From: a bacterium
Lineage (GTDB): Bacteria > Actinomycetota > Acidimicrobiia > Spongiisociales > Spongiisociaceae
Assembly: GCA_028821575.1 (NCBI GenBank)
Contig: JAPPFW010000071.1
Coordinates: forward strand, 1-64,000
Length of the DNA: 64,000 bases
Direction: 5' to 3'
Shown here: positions 8,954 through 17,470 of the stretch, in pieces
Position numbering within the stretch: the stretch's first letter is position 1
How the letters are laid out: each line of letters begins with the position of its first letter
Notes under the pieces: model-generated
Database searches by the model: none
Told to the model about the DNA's origin: nothing
What the model saw: the letters and a program-made list of their open reading frames with translations, nothing else
Program-made: the position numbers and the translations under genes

Positions 8954-10476
8954 GCAGCTGGTCCCGCCTCGACGGTATCGGCGCCGGCCATGCTCAGGCC
9001 GAGGGACTGGAGGTCGGCCTGCTCGGGGGTGGTCTCCGAGACGATCCGGCCGTCGTAGATCACCGCGATCCGGTCCGAGAGCTGGAAGATCTCGTCAAGG
9101 TCCTCGGACATCAGCAGTACCCCTGCGCCACGGTCCCGCTCCTCGAGCAATCGGCGCCTGACGTACTCGCTGGCGGAGATGTCCAGCCCGCGGGTGGGCT
9201 GGTGGGCGACCAACAGCTTCGGCTCCCCGGACAGCTCACGTGCCATGATCACCTTCTGCAGGTTGCCGCCCGAGAGGGTCCGCGTGGGTTGGGATGACGA
9301 TGGGGTCCTGATATCGAAACCCTCGATCGATTCGGCGGCGAAACCGTCGATGGCGCCCCGGTTGAGAACCCCAGCCCGGGAGAAAGGTCTTGAACGGTGA
9401 CGGCCCAGCACCAGGTTCTCCTTGACCCTGAAGTCCATCAGGAGACCTTGCGCGATCCGATCGGCCGGAACGCTGGCCACCCCGAGCTGCCCTATCCGGT
9501 TGGCGGACAGGTCAGCGGTGTCCACCCCACCTATCCGGATGGCTCCGCTGGAGGGCTTCTCGACCCCGACCAGGGCGTCGAAGAGGGCGTTCTGTCCGTT
9601 ACCGGAAACACCCGCCAAGCCGACCACCTCCCCGGCGCAAACCGTGAGGGAGAGACCCTTCAGAGAACCCCGACCGGTGACGCTGGCGAGATGGATCTCG
9701 TCCACTTCGACGACCGGCTCGCCGGGGTCCGACCGGTCCTTGTCGAACTGGAACAGCACCTCCCGGCCCACCATCATCTGGGCAAGATCCCGCATCTCGA
9801 CATCGGCCGTATTGACCGTTCCGACCACCTTGCCGAGACGCAACACAGTCACCCGGTCGGATAGTTCCATGACCTCTTTGAGCTTGTGGGTGATCAGGAT
9901 GATGGTCAAGCCCTCGTCCCGCATCCGGCGAAGGATGCGGAAGAGCTCCTGGACGCCCTGGGGGGTGAGAACCGCGGTAGGTTCGTCGAGAATCAGGATC
10001 TCCACGCCGAAGTAGAGGGTCTTGAAGATCTCGACCCATTGCTGCTCCCCGACGGACAACCGGCCCACCTCGGCGTCGGGATCGATCTCCACGTCGTAGT
10101 TGTGGAAGAACTCGTTGAGCCGGCCCCTCACCTCCGACAGATCGAGCCACTGGCTGGCCGAGGTTCCGATGACGACGTTCTCGACCACCGACATCGGAGG
10201 GACCAACTCGAAGTGCTGGTGCACCATGCCGATACCGGCCGCGATGGCGTCTCCGGGCGTATGCAACTCGAGCGGCTCGCCTCTGAAGGTCACCGTCCCT
10301 TCGTCAGGCCGGTAGACGCCGTAGAGAATGTCGGCCAGGGTGGTCTTGCCGGCTCCGTTCTCGCCCAGAACGCAGTGGATCTCCCCACGGCGGATGTCGA
10401 CGCTCACCGCGTCGTTGGCGACGACCCCAGGGAAGCGCTTGGTGACCCGATCCACAGCGAGGATCGTCTCAGTCAC
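8950..10476 (-). CDS. BMP-type ABC transporter ATP-binding protein (two ABC domains)
   Basis: A 508-residue double ATPase typical of sugar/nucleoside importers. The N-terminal domain has Walker A GENGAGKTT, the signature LSVGEQQ and Walker B LILDEPTAVL. The C-terminal domain has the degenerate Walker A GVSGNGQNAL and signature LSGGNLQK. A degenerate second Walker A is normal in this class. The start is GTG with GGGGAG upstream. It follows the binding protein by 48 bases and overlaps the first permease, in one operon. Confidence 0.94.
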   Translation of the reverse strand: MTETILAVDRVTKRFPGVVANDAVSVDIRRGEIHCVLGENGAGKTTLADILYGVYRPDEGTVTFRGEPLELHTPGDAIAAGIGMVHQHFELVPPMSVVENVVIGTSASQWLDLSEVRGRLNEFFHNYDVEIDPDAEVGRLSVGEQQWVEIFKTLYFGVEILILDEPTAVLTPQGVQELFRILRRMRDEGLTIILITHKLKEVMELSDRVTVLRLGKVVGTVNTADVEMRDLAQMMVGREVLFQFDKDRSDPGEPVVEVDEIHLASVTGRGSLKGLSLTVCAGEVVGLAGVSGNGQNALFDALVGVEKPSSGAIRIGGVDTADLSANRIGQLGVASVPADRIAQGLLMDFRVKENLVLGRHRSRPFSRAGVLNRGAIDGFAAESIEGFDIRTPSSSQPTRTLSGGNLQKVIMARELSGEPKLLVAHQPTRGLDISASEYVRRRLLEERDRGAGVLLMSEDLDEIFQLSDRIAVIYDGRIVSETTPEQADLQSLGLSMAGADTVEAGPAA

Positions 10477-10524
10477 TCGAACTCGCTCCCCTGAGGCGTT
10501 GGACTCATTCGGGTGATCGGGCCT

Positions 10525-11706
10525 TTACTCGGGCGGATCGGTCTTCAGTTCTACCGTCAGAAGCCCGCCCAGTATGGCCGCTTCGGCCTGCGCGACGCCG
10601 TCTTGGACATCGGCCGGGACCATGTCGCTGATCGCTCCTAGCGACGACCCACCGTCGACCATCGAGGTGTAGACGATCCGCTCCATCGGAGCATCGTAGG
10701 GAACGCCCTCGGTGGTGTAGGCATACCAAGCATCAACCAGATCCATGAAGGCGGTGTCCCAGCGGGCGACCGCGCTGGTCAACACCACCGGGGACAGTCC
10801 GAGCTGATCGGTGAAGTGTCCGAAGCCCCACACACCCTCCGCCTCCTCGATGGCTGCGAAGGGACCGAAGCGCTCGGCATAGATCATGTCGGAACCGGCC
10901 GCGATCTGGGCGGCGGCGGCCTCCTGGGCCGTGGCAGGGTCGAACCAGCTCTCGATGTATGCCACATCGAAGGTGATCTCACCCTTGCCCATCTGCTGGG
11001 CCACGAACCTGGCGCCGTCTATGAACGCGTTGAGCGGACCGTTGACATTAGGGAACGGGAAGGCCGCCACCCCGCTGATGTGGTTTGTCTGGGTCATGGC
11101 CCCGGCGATGATCCCGGCCAGGTAGGCGGGCTCGTGGATGAACACGTCGATCCAGTAACCGTTGCCGCCGGTGGCCTCGTTGCCGGACCCGGAGAAGGCG
11201 AACAGGATGTCAGGGAAGTCATCCTTGACCGCGGCGACCGCGTCCGAGTACGTGCTGTGCGCCACGATGATCTCGTAGTCACCTGTCTGGGCCAGGTCCC
11301 GGATCACGCGCTCGCCGTCGGCGTAGGGGATCTCCTCGATCTGCTCCAGGGTGATGGTCAACCCATGGGGCATCTCGTCGGCCACGCGGTGCACCGAGTC
11401 GATGAAGGTGGCGTACCAACCCTCTTCCTTGGTACCCAGCATGATCATGGCCACGTCCAACTCGGTTGGACCCATCGGCATCTCATCCTCGGGTTCCGCC
11501 ATCTCGGCCTCGGTGGTGGTCGGCGCCGCCGTGGTATCCGGTGCGGCGGTGGTAGCCGGCGCCGCTGTAGTGGTCGGAGCCGCAGTAGTCGTCGGCGCCG
11601 CCGTTGTAGCAGCCGGCTCGTCGTCGCCGCATGCCCCCGCGATCATGGCCAGAGCCAAGATGGCTGCAGCCAACGTGAACGTCCGGCGCTCCCTGAATCT
11701 CCTCAT
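10525..11706 (-). CDS. BMP-family ABC substrate-binding lipoprotein
   Basis: A 393-residue lipoprotein. The ATG at 11706 follows GAGGAGGAAGT. The N-terminal signal peptide ends in LAMIAGAC (lipobox). An Ala/Pro/Thr linker of about 45 residues precedes the BMP/PnrA domain, which begins LDVAMIMLGTKEEGW and contains FAFSGSGNEATGGNGYWIDVF. BMP-family proteins bind nucleosides or related ligands. It is first gene of the importer operon. A 34%-or-more-looking paralog lies at 14712-15815; identity was judged by eye, not computed. Confidence 0.92.
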   Translation of the reverse strand: MRRFRERRTFTLAAAILALAMIAGACGDDEPAATTAAPTTTAAPTTTAAPATTAAPDTTAAPTTTEAEMAEPEDEMPMGPTELDVAMIMLGTKEEGWYATFIDSVHRVADEMPHGLTITLEQIEEIPYADGERVIRDLAQTGDYEIIVAHSTYSDAVAAVKDDFPDILFAFSGSGNEATGGNGYWIDVFIHEPAYLAGIIAGAMTQTNHISGVAAFPFPNVNGPLNAFIDGARFVAQQMGKGEITFDVAYIESWFDPATAQEAAAAQIAAGSDMIYAERFGPFAAIEEAEGVWGFGHFTDQLGLSPVVLTSAVARWDTAFMDLVDAWYAYTTEGVPYDAPMERIVYTSMVDGGSSLGAISDMVPADVQDGVAQAEAAILGGLLTVELKTDPPE

Positions 11707-11808
11707 AGGGACTTCCTCCTCGTTTCGTCGCTGGTCCTTTCGAACCGCGAGATTGCTCCGCCCGGAACTCCGATCTCGATTCGAACTCGTGCTCGAAACT
11801 GATCTCGC

Positions 11809-11822
11809 GCGTGCTAGCACGC
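11809..11822. promoter_or_regulatory. perfect 14-bp palindrome upstream of the importer operon
   Basis: GCGTGCTAGCACGC is a perfect palindrome about 103 bases upstream of the BMP binding-protein start. A second, looser inverted repeat (TTCGAA...CTCGAA, 11780-11797) lies between it and the gene. Placement suggests operator sites for the importer operon; the regulator is unknown. Confidence 0.4.
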
Positions 11823-11884
11823 ACCGCGCCTAACACGCCCCCTGCACGATAGCGATACTCGGACGGATGCACACAACCAACGAG

Positions 11885-13489
11885 CTAGGAACTTGAGAGC
11901 ACCGGCTTGCCGAGTATGCGGTACGACGGCCACCAGCGCCGCAGACCCAGGTCCTCGACGATTACGTTGGCGGCGTTGTATCCAGGGCCGAAGTGGATCG
12001 AACCCCCCGGATGGCAGGCCGACCCGCACATGTAGAGGCCTTCGATGGGGGTGCGATAGCCGCTGGCCTCCGGGAAGGGACGGTTGATCCCCCACTGGTC
12101 GTTCGTGTAGGCGCCCTGGCGGCAACCGCCGCCCACCATGTTGATGATCCGGTTCTGGATATCGTCAGGGGTGTATGCATAGGTTGCGAGCATGTTGTCC
12201 CTGGTGAGGTTGGGTGCGTACTCGGCCCAGCGGGCCCTCATCCGCTCCAGCAGGTCGTCTTTGATGTCGTCGTAGGTCTTGGCGCCGTTCTCCAACTTGT
12301 CGGCCGGGGGACCGAATTGCCAGAACAGCAGGGTGTGCTTGCCCACGGGCGCATAGGTGGGATCGATCACCGTGTGGCAACAGGCGTCACCGCCCAGCGC
12401 CGAGGGGATCCGACCGTTGCCGATCTCCTCCCAGTGCCGGTCGAGTTCTTCGAGGGTGTTGACACCGAAGAAGATGGCCAGACCTTTGTTCGCCTCCTCC
12501 GAATACTTGGCCGAGTAGTCGGGCGCCACCTCGGATGCGGCGTGGAATCCGAATAGGGCGGTGTGGTACTCGATCTCCCACTCCCGGCAGCGTTCAGCGA
12601 TCTCGGGAGAGAGGTGCTCCTCTCCGACCATCTGCAGGAAGGTCGCCGGTGGGTCGACCGCCGAGGCCACGAACTTCTCGGCGCGGAAGGTCTTACCTTC
12701 GGACGTCCGGACGCCCACGGCCCGTCCTCCCTCGATAATGATCTTGTCCACGTGCTCTCCGGTGAGGATCACCCCCCCGTTGGCATGGAAGAAGGCGGCC
12801 AGCGACTGGGCGATCTGGTGGGTGCCGCCCCGCACGATGCTGAGGCGGGGAGACGCCGCGTAGCGCATGAAGAAATCACCCACCCCGGTGGCGAAGTCGG
12901 GCATGCCCCGCACGCAGGCGTTCATGGCGATCCACGTCTTGAGGCGGTCGCTCTCGTAGAGGTAGTCGAGCACTTCGCGGCCGCTCATGTCGCACATCTT
13001 CTGGTACTCGGCCCGGTCCTCGTCTCCGAGCCCGACCCCTCGCTCGGAGGTCGGCTTGGGCGGAGCGTAGAACTCCTCCTCGACCTTGGTGAGGAACCGG
13101 TGGTACAGGTCCTCCATGGTGTCGAGGTCGGCCTTGGGAATCACGTCCTTGAACTGTTGGTAGGTGCGCTGCGGGTCGTCGGTGTACGTGAGCAACTCGG
13201 CGCCGTCCTCGAACAGGTATGCCCGCTCCACCTCGCCGCGCATCAGCTTGAGGCCGTAGCGGTGTAGCTCGAAGTCCTGGTGGGGAGGCCCGTAGGACCA
13301 GATGAAGTTGGCGTGCAGGTTGTGGTAGAAGCCGGGCTTGGTGACCTCCTCGGTGATGGTCGCCCCGCCGTACGCCAGCCGCCGCTCGAGAACAAGTGTG
13401 CGCAGACCCTGGCGAGCCATGTATCCACCGAGGGTCAGCCCGTTGTAGCCGCCACCGATGATGATCCCGTCAAACGTTCCGTCCGCCAC
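11885..13489 (-). CDS. FAD-dependent oxidoreductase, phytoene-desaturase (CrtI)-like
   Basis: A 534-residue flavoprotein. The N-terminal dinucleotide-binding motif is GIIIGGGYNGLTLGGYMA, followed by LVLERRLAYGGATITEE, as in CrtI/amine-oxidase-type enzymes. The C-terminal FAD-closing segment GLYMCGSACHPGGSIHFGPGYNAA is intact. The GTG start has GGAGGAG upstream. It sits alone between the importer operon and a divergent HEPN-like pair. Relatives desaturate or oxidise diverse amines, lipids and alcohols; it is not near any carotenoid gene, so a catabolic role beside the importer is more plausible. The reaction is unassigned. Confidence 0.88.
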   Translation of the reverse strand: MADGTFDGIIIGGGYNGLTLGGYMARQGLRTLVLERRLAYGGATITEEVTKPGFYHNLHANFIWSYGPPHQDFELHRYGLKLMRGEVERAYLFEDGAELLTYTDDPQRTYQQFKDVIPKADLDTMEDLYHRFLTKVEEEFYAPPKPTSERGVGLGDEDRAEYQKMCDMSGREVLDYLYESDRLKTWIAMNACVRGMPDFATGVGDFFMRYAASPRLSIVRGGTHQIAQSLAAFFHANGGVILTGEHVDKIIIEGGRAVGVRTSEGKTFRAEKFVASAVDPPATFLQMVGEEHLSPEIAERCREWEIEYHTALFGFHAASEVAPDYSAKYSEEANKGLAIFFGVNTLEELDRHWEEIGNGRIPSALGGDACCHTVIDPTYAPVGKHTLLFWQFGPPADKLENGAKTYDDIKDDLLERMRARWAEYAPNLTRDNMLATYAYTPDDIQNRIINMVGGGCRQGAYTNDQWGINRPFPEASGYRTPIEGLYMCGSACHPGGSIHFGPGYNAANVIVEDLGLRRWWPSYRILGKPVLSSS

Positions 13490-13521
13490 CGACTCCTCCG
13501 TCCCCTAGTGGAATGGGCCGA

Positions 13522-13540
13522 ATATTGGTGCCATCTATAT
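13522..13540. promoter_or_regulatory. AT-rich element upstream of the FAD oxidoreductase
   Basis: ATATTGGTGCCATCTATAT is a short AT-rich element 33-51 bases upstream of the oxidoreductase start, ending in an imperfect dyad. Its ATATTG..GGTGCCA core is shared with the element at 21628-21649. Role as promoter or operator is inferred from position. Confidence 0.35.
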
Positions 13541-13739
13541 TAGTCTGTCAAACGGCCCGATCCATGGCCCTTGTCTCGTCCGGCTGGCTCTCGAAGGATC
13601 GTGCTGACCGCGATCGAGGGTCTTGACCGCCACAGCCCGAGCATATACGTTGACCACATGGATATCATACGATGCTTGATGGCATCTTCCGTATCCCTGG
13701 ACCATGCCGGACGAGCCAGGACACAGTGAGGTCCCCGTT

Positions 13740-14135
13740 ATGACTGTCGTGCAAGAGGACGCTGTAGCGGACCGCGTGGCGCAGGCGCTGGAGTTCATAG
13801 CCCAGGCGGAGGCCGAGTTCGCGGTGGGCGACACCCGGCAGGCCGCCGAGAAACTCTATGGCGCGTCCGTCCAGGCTGTCATAGCCGCGTCCATCCAACG
13901 CGGCTGGGACTACAACTCCCATCGAGCCAACAAGAACGCAACCCGGCAGTTGGCCGACCAGTATGAGGATCCGTTCCTGTCCACCGGGTTCACCGCCGCT
14001 GAGAAGTTCCACATCCACTTCCACCACGGCGGCATGGAGGACTACCAGATCACCGCCGATCGGCATGACGTACGGTCCTACGTGGAGCGCATGCTGAAGC
14101 TGGTGGAGGAGCACGAAGCGAACCGGAAGGTGTAG
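13740..14135 (+). CDS. HEPN/PaREP1-like protein, copy 1
   Basis: A 131-residue soluble all-helical protein. The core GDTRQAAEKLYGASVQAV matches the HEPN/PaREP1-type helix pattern (a growing helix with Ala at interface positions), and R54 and H61 in RGWDYNSH give an R-x6-H arrangement like the RNase motif of HEPN toxins. A second conserved block, EKFHIHFHHGGMEDYQI, is Phe/His-rich. ATG at 13740 is chosen over 13704 because it matches the start of the second copy. No nucleotidyltransferase (MNT) partner is adjacent. It may be a nucleic-acid-acting or substrate-binding helical domain; function is not assigned. Confidence 0.65.
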   Translation: MTVVQEDAVADRVAQALEFIAQAEAEFAVGDTRQAAEKLYGASVQAVIAASIQRGWDYNSHRANKNATRQLADQYEDPFLSTGFTAAEKFHIHFHHGGMEDYQITADRHDVRSYVERMLKLVEEHEANRKV

Positions 14136-14221
14136 TTGATTGGTTCGTTGGCGCTGGATCGGTAGGAGCTCCGGATCGCGGGACCATCCGGGACGAGCCA
14201 GGAGAGAGTGAGGTTGCCCCA

Positions 14222-14626
14222 ATGACGTTTGTGCGAGAGGCCCGAGAGTCCGCCGCAGCGGAGCATGTGGCGCAGGCGTTGGCGTTGCTGGCCCAGGCAG
14301 AGGCCAAGTTCGGGGCGGGCGACACCCGCCAGGCCGGCGAGAGGCTCTACAGCGCTTCCGTCCAGGCTGTAATCGCCGTGTCCATCCAGCGCGGCTGGGA
14401 CTACAACTCCCATCGGGCCAACAAGAACGCGACTTTCCGGTTGGCCAAGGAGTACGACGACCCGTTCCTGGCTGCGGGTTTCACTGCCGCTGAGAAGTTC
14501 CACATCCACTTCCACCACGGCGGCATGGAGGACTACCAGATCACCGGGGATCGCTACACCGTGCGCCTCTACGTGGAGCGCATGGCAAAGCTGGTGGAGG
14601 AGTTCGAAGACAACCAGACGGCCTAG
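14222..14626 (+). CDS. HEPN/PaREP1-like protein, copy 2
   Basis: A 134-residue paralog of the preceding gene. It keeps GDTRQAGERLYSASVQAV, the R57-x6-H64 motif in RGWDYNSH, and EKFHIHFHHGGMEDYQI. Differences concentrate at the N-terminus and after residue 70. Conservation of the putative active residues in both copies argues against decay of either. It faces the convergent second BMP-type binding protein across a terminator-like hairpin. Family assignment by pattern only. Confidence 0.65.
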   Translation: MTFVREARESAAAEHVAQALALLAQAEAKFGAGDTRQAGERLYSASVQAVIAVSIQRGWDYNSHRANKNATFRLAKEYDDPFLAAGFTAAEKFHIHFHHGGMEDYQITGDRYTVRLYVERMAKLVEEFEDNQTA

Positions 14627-14659
14627 AGAGGGTGGGTTCCAAGGGCCGGCCAGACCCTG

Positions 14660-14689
14660 CCGGGGAGACGGTAACCACCGCCTCCCCGG
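14660..14689. terminator. hairpin between convergent genes
   Basis: CCGGGGAG and CTCCCCGG form perfect 8-base arms around a 14-base loop. It sits between the ends of the HEPN-like gene and the convergent BMP-type binding protein, so it could end transcription from both sides. There is no long T tract. Confidence 0.55.
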
Positions 14690-14711
14690 TCGAGAATCCC
14701 CGAAACCCCGG

Positions 14712-15815
14712 TTACTCGGCCGGAGCGTCGTTGAGTTCCACCACCAGCTCGCCGGACAGGATCTGGTCCCGCACCTCGAGTACCTTGTCGCGCACATCTG
14801 CCGGTACCAGTGCCTCGTTGAGCGGGGCGATGTCACCGCCGCCCTCCGGCATCAGGAACATGATCCGCTCCATCGGGGCGTCCATCTGAACACCGTCGGC
14901 GTGGTGCGCCCACCAGGCATCGATGACCTCCGCGATGGCCTGATCCCACTTGGCGACGGTGCTGGTGAGAACAACGCCGGGTGCCAGGGCCTCCACGTCG
15001 GCCAGGTCGCCGACCCCGTAGACGCCGGCCTCCTCGGCGGCTTCGAACACGCCGAAGACAACGGCGTAGAGCACATCGGCGCCGGCCGCGATCTGGGCCG
15101 CGGCGGCCTCCTTGGCGGTGGCCGGGTCCCACCAGCTCTCGATGAAGGTCACGTCCCACTCCACATCCGGGTTGACCGACCGTGCACCGGCGATGTAGCC
15201 GTTCACAGGTGCGTTGACGTTCGGGAACGGGAAGTTGGCGACGATACCGATCTTGCCGGTCTCGGTCATCAGACCCGCTACCACTCCGGTCAGGTAGGCC
15301 GGTTCGTGGATGAAGGTGTCGATCCAGAAGGCGTTCCCGCCCAGCGGCTCGTTCCCGGACCCGGCGTACACGAACGCGACGTCGGGGTATTCCTCCATCA
15401 CCGCGGAGACGGCGTCGCTGTAGGTGCTCCCGGCCAGGATCATCTCGTACTCGCCGCTCGAGGCCAGATCGCGGACCACCCGCTCGCCGTCGGCATAGGC
15501 GATGTTCTCGAACCACTCGTGCGAGATATCGAGGCCGTACGGGCTCTCCTCAGCGAGGCGACTCAAGGAGTCCAGCATCGACGTGTACCAGGGATCGTCG
15601 ATGGGTCCCGGAGCAAGGTAGGCGACCCGGAAGACCGACGGTTCCTCGACCGCCGGCTCGGTGGTGGGCGCCATGGTTGTAGGCGCTGCGGTCGTAGGCG
15701 CTGCGGTCGTAGGCGCTGCGGTCGTGGGCGCCGGCTCCGGATCCTCCCCGCACGCCGCTCCAAGGACGGCGAGGACAACGCTAATGCTGAGTAACGGGAT
15801 TCTTAGGAGTCTCAT
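14712..15815 (-). CDS. BMP-family substrate-binding lipoprotein, orphan paralog
   Basis: A 367-residue lipoprotein paralogous to the one in the complete importer. The ATG at 15815 follows AAAGGAGAG. The signal peptide ends VLAVLGAAC (lipobox), then an APTTA linker, then the BMP domain (FRVAYLAPGPIDDPW; FVYAGSGNEPLGGNAFW). No permease or ATPase gene is adjacent, so it may dock onto the importer at 6904-10476. It is divergent from an amidohydrolase and separated from it by an exact 16-bp tandem repeat, suggesting coordinated induction by the ligand. Confidence 0.9.
   Translation of the reverse strand: MRLLRIPLLSISVVLAVLGAACGEDPEPAPTTAAPTTAAPTTAAPTTMAPTTEPAVEEPSVFRVAYLAPGPIDDPWYTSMLDSLSRLAEESPYGLDISHEWFENIAYADGERVVRDLASSGEYEMILAGSTYSDAVSAVMEEYPDVAFVYAGSGNEPLGGNAFWIDTFIHEPAYLTGVVAGLMTETGKIGIVANFPFPNVNAPVNGYIAGARSVNPDVEWDVTFIESWWDPATAKEAAAAQIAAGADVLYAVVFGVFEAAEEAGVYGVGDLADVEALAPGVVLTSTVAKWDQAIAEVIDAWWAHHADGVQMDAPMERIMFLMPEGGGDIAPLNEALVPADVRDKVLEVRDQILSGELVVELNDAPAE
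15676..15735. repeat. 15-bp tandem repeat coding an AAPTT linker
   Basis: Four 15-bp units encode repeated Ala-Ala-Pro-Thr-Thr in the lipoprotein linker. The second and third (15691-15705, 15706-15720) are identical, which suggests recent slippage. Unit number can vary in frame, altering linker length. Confidence 0.75.
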
Positions 15816-15887
15816 CTTTGGTCTCTCCTTTGTCCGGAGCGTGTGCTCGCTGGGGCCCGGTGTCTTGCCCTCACCGGACTTTGCTCT

Positions 15888-15919
15888 CAGCAATATCACT
15901 GTCCAGCAATATCACTGTC
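15888..15919. promoter_or_regulatory. exact 16-bp tandem repeat in a divergent promoter
   Basis: CAGCAATATCACTGTC occurs twice back-to-back (15888-15903, 15904-15919) between the divergent BMP binding protein (start 15815) and amidohydrolase (start 15964), and is followed by AT-rich GGTAATAATAC. CAATATC in each unit is the complement of the GATATTG half-site at 21628. Adjacent phased sites at a two-way promoter fit a regulator binding cooperatively. Confidence 0.55.
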
Positions 15920-15963
15920 GGTAATAATACACTCCGGACCAAACGCGCGTAGGAGTGAAGAGC

Positions 15964-17379
15964 ATGAATGTGAACGCCGAGCACGACACGGTTTGTGATC
16001 TATTGCTCACGAATGGATCCGTGATCACGGTGGATGACGAGCGCCGTGTCCACGAACCGGGAGCGGTGGCGATCCGGGGCGACCGGATCCTCGCCGTCGG
16101 CACCCCGAGCGACCTCGATGGATACCGCGCTGCAAGAGTGATCGACTGCACCGGCAAAGCGGTCCTCCCTGGCTTCGTAGATACCCACACCCACATGTTC
16201 CAGGGCCTCGGGCGAGGCCTCGGCGAGGGGATGCCGCTCTACCCCTGGCTCACCGACTTCATGTGGCCGTATGCACAGGTGATCAGCAGGCAGGAGGCGT
16301 GGGCCGGCGTCAGGTTGACCGCTCTCGAGGCCGCCCGGGCCGGCACCACCGCGGTGGTCGACGATCACTACGCCCCGACTGACGTCGAGACGACCGTCGG
16401 GGTTGCCCGGACCATCGGGGAGGTGGGCTTGCGAGGCGCTGTGGCACGAGGCATCTTCGGGTCACCGGCCGAGGTGACGCGCCACTACGACATACCCGAC
16501 TACCTCTTCGCCCTGTCACCGGAAGAGGAACTTGAGATAACCCGGGCCGCCATCGAAGCCACGTCCGGCGGCAAGGTGGTGGTCTGGCCGGCGCCGGACG
16601 GGAACTTCATCGAACGGAATCTCATCGTCGACTCGGTAGCGCTCGCACACGAACTCGACACTCGCTGGCACATCCATTGCTCGGCGCCTAAGACCGACCC
16701 GGATGCCTACGTATCCTGCTACGGCGAACGCCCTGTCCACTGGATGCATCGAGCCGGGATCCTCGACGAGAGGGCCGCTATCGCCCACGGCGTCTGGTTC
16801 GACGACGACGAGGTGTCGGCCCTGGGCGAAGCAGGCGCGGGAGTTGCCCACTGTCCCACCTCGAACTGCTACATGGCGGACGGCGCCATCCGCATGAACG
16901 ACCTCAGGACGGCAGGAGCAGTCGTGTCGCTCGGAACGGACGGATCGTCCTGTGACCACCGCCAGGACATGTTCGAGCAGATGAAACAGGCCGTCTTCGT
17001 GCAGAGGCTGCACACCCTCGAACCCACCGCTCTCCGATCCGAGGATGCGTTGGAACTGGCCACCCGGGAAGGCGCCCGTTACCTGGGAATTGACGCAGGC
17101 GTTCTGGCGCCGGGCAAGCTAGCCGACATCGCGGTCGTGGACCTCGATCGGGTCCACCTCCAGCCCCTCAACCGGACGATCTCCACGCTCGTCTACGCCG
17201 CCCGCGGGTCCGATGTCGTGATGACGATCGTGGGTGGAGAGGTGATCTATGAGAACGGCGCCTCCACGAAGGTGGACGAGGCAGAGGTGATCGCCGAGGC
17301 CCGGGCCCGGTCCGCCGAACTGATCGAGCGCGCCGGCATACAGGATCTCCTCAAGCCATGGAAACTGCATCCGGGTTGA
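15964..17379 (+). CDS. amidohydrolase/deaminase of the AtzA-TrzN/8-oxoguanine deaminase group
   Basis: A 471-residue metal-dependent hydrolase. Metal ligands visible are HTH in GFVDTHTHMFQGLGRG, His in WHIHCSAP, and Asp in LGTDGSS; IAHGVWFDDDE holds another conserved His. The N- and C-terminal beta-sandwich framing (LLTNGSVITVDDE; GKLADIAVVDLD) is complete. ATG at 15964 has AGGAG 8 bases upstream; the GTG at 15955 overlaps that site. Family members hydrolytically deaminate or dehalogenate N-heterocycles such as guanine derivatives or triazines. Paralogs of the same HxHxFQxLGRxLGxG subtype lie at 21716 and 34143. Confidence 0.92.
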   Translation: MNVNAEHDTVCDLLLTNGSVITVDDERRVHEPGAVAIRGDRILAVGTPSDLDGYRAARVIDCTGKAVLPGFVDTHTHMFQGLGRGLGEGMPLYPWLTDFMWPYAQVISRQEAWAGVRLTALEAARAGTTAVVDDHYAPTDVETTVGVARTIGEVGLRGAVARGIFGSPAEVTRHYDIPDYLFALSPEEELEITRAAIEATSGGKVVVWPAPDGNFIERNLIVDSVALAHELDTRWHIHCSAPKTDPDAYVSCYGERPVHWMHRAGILDERAAIAHGVWFDDDEVSALGEAGAGVAHCPTSNCYMADGAIRMNDLRTAGAVVSLGTDGSSCDHRQDMFEQMKQAVFVQRLHTLEPTALRSEDALELATREGARYLGIDAGVLAPGKLADIAVVDLDRVHLQPLNRTISTLVYAARGSDVVMTIVGGEVIYENGASTKVDEAEVIAEARARSAELIERAGIQDLLKPWKLHPG

Positions 17380-17470
17380 GGGGTCGCGTTAGAGATCGGG
17401 GAGAGTATGCGGCCGGGCAGTTGTCTTACGTGAGCCTTGGTCCGGTTCCCTTCTACAAGGAGGTGTTGCA

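Larger units (their letters stand above)
13690..14626 (+). repeat. tandem duplication of a HEPN-like gene with its leader
   Basis: Two head-to-tail copies, offset by about 482 bp, each include roughly 45 bases of similar leader (GACCAT..GACGAGCCAGGA..GTGAGGT) plus the coding sequence. Duplication of the untranslated leader shows a segmental duplication rather than gene fusion or two separate acquisitions. Confidence 0.8.
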
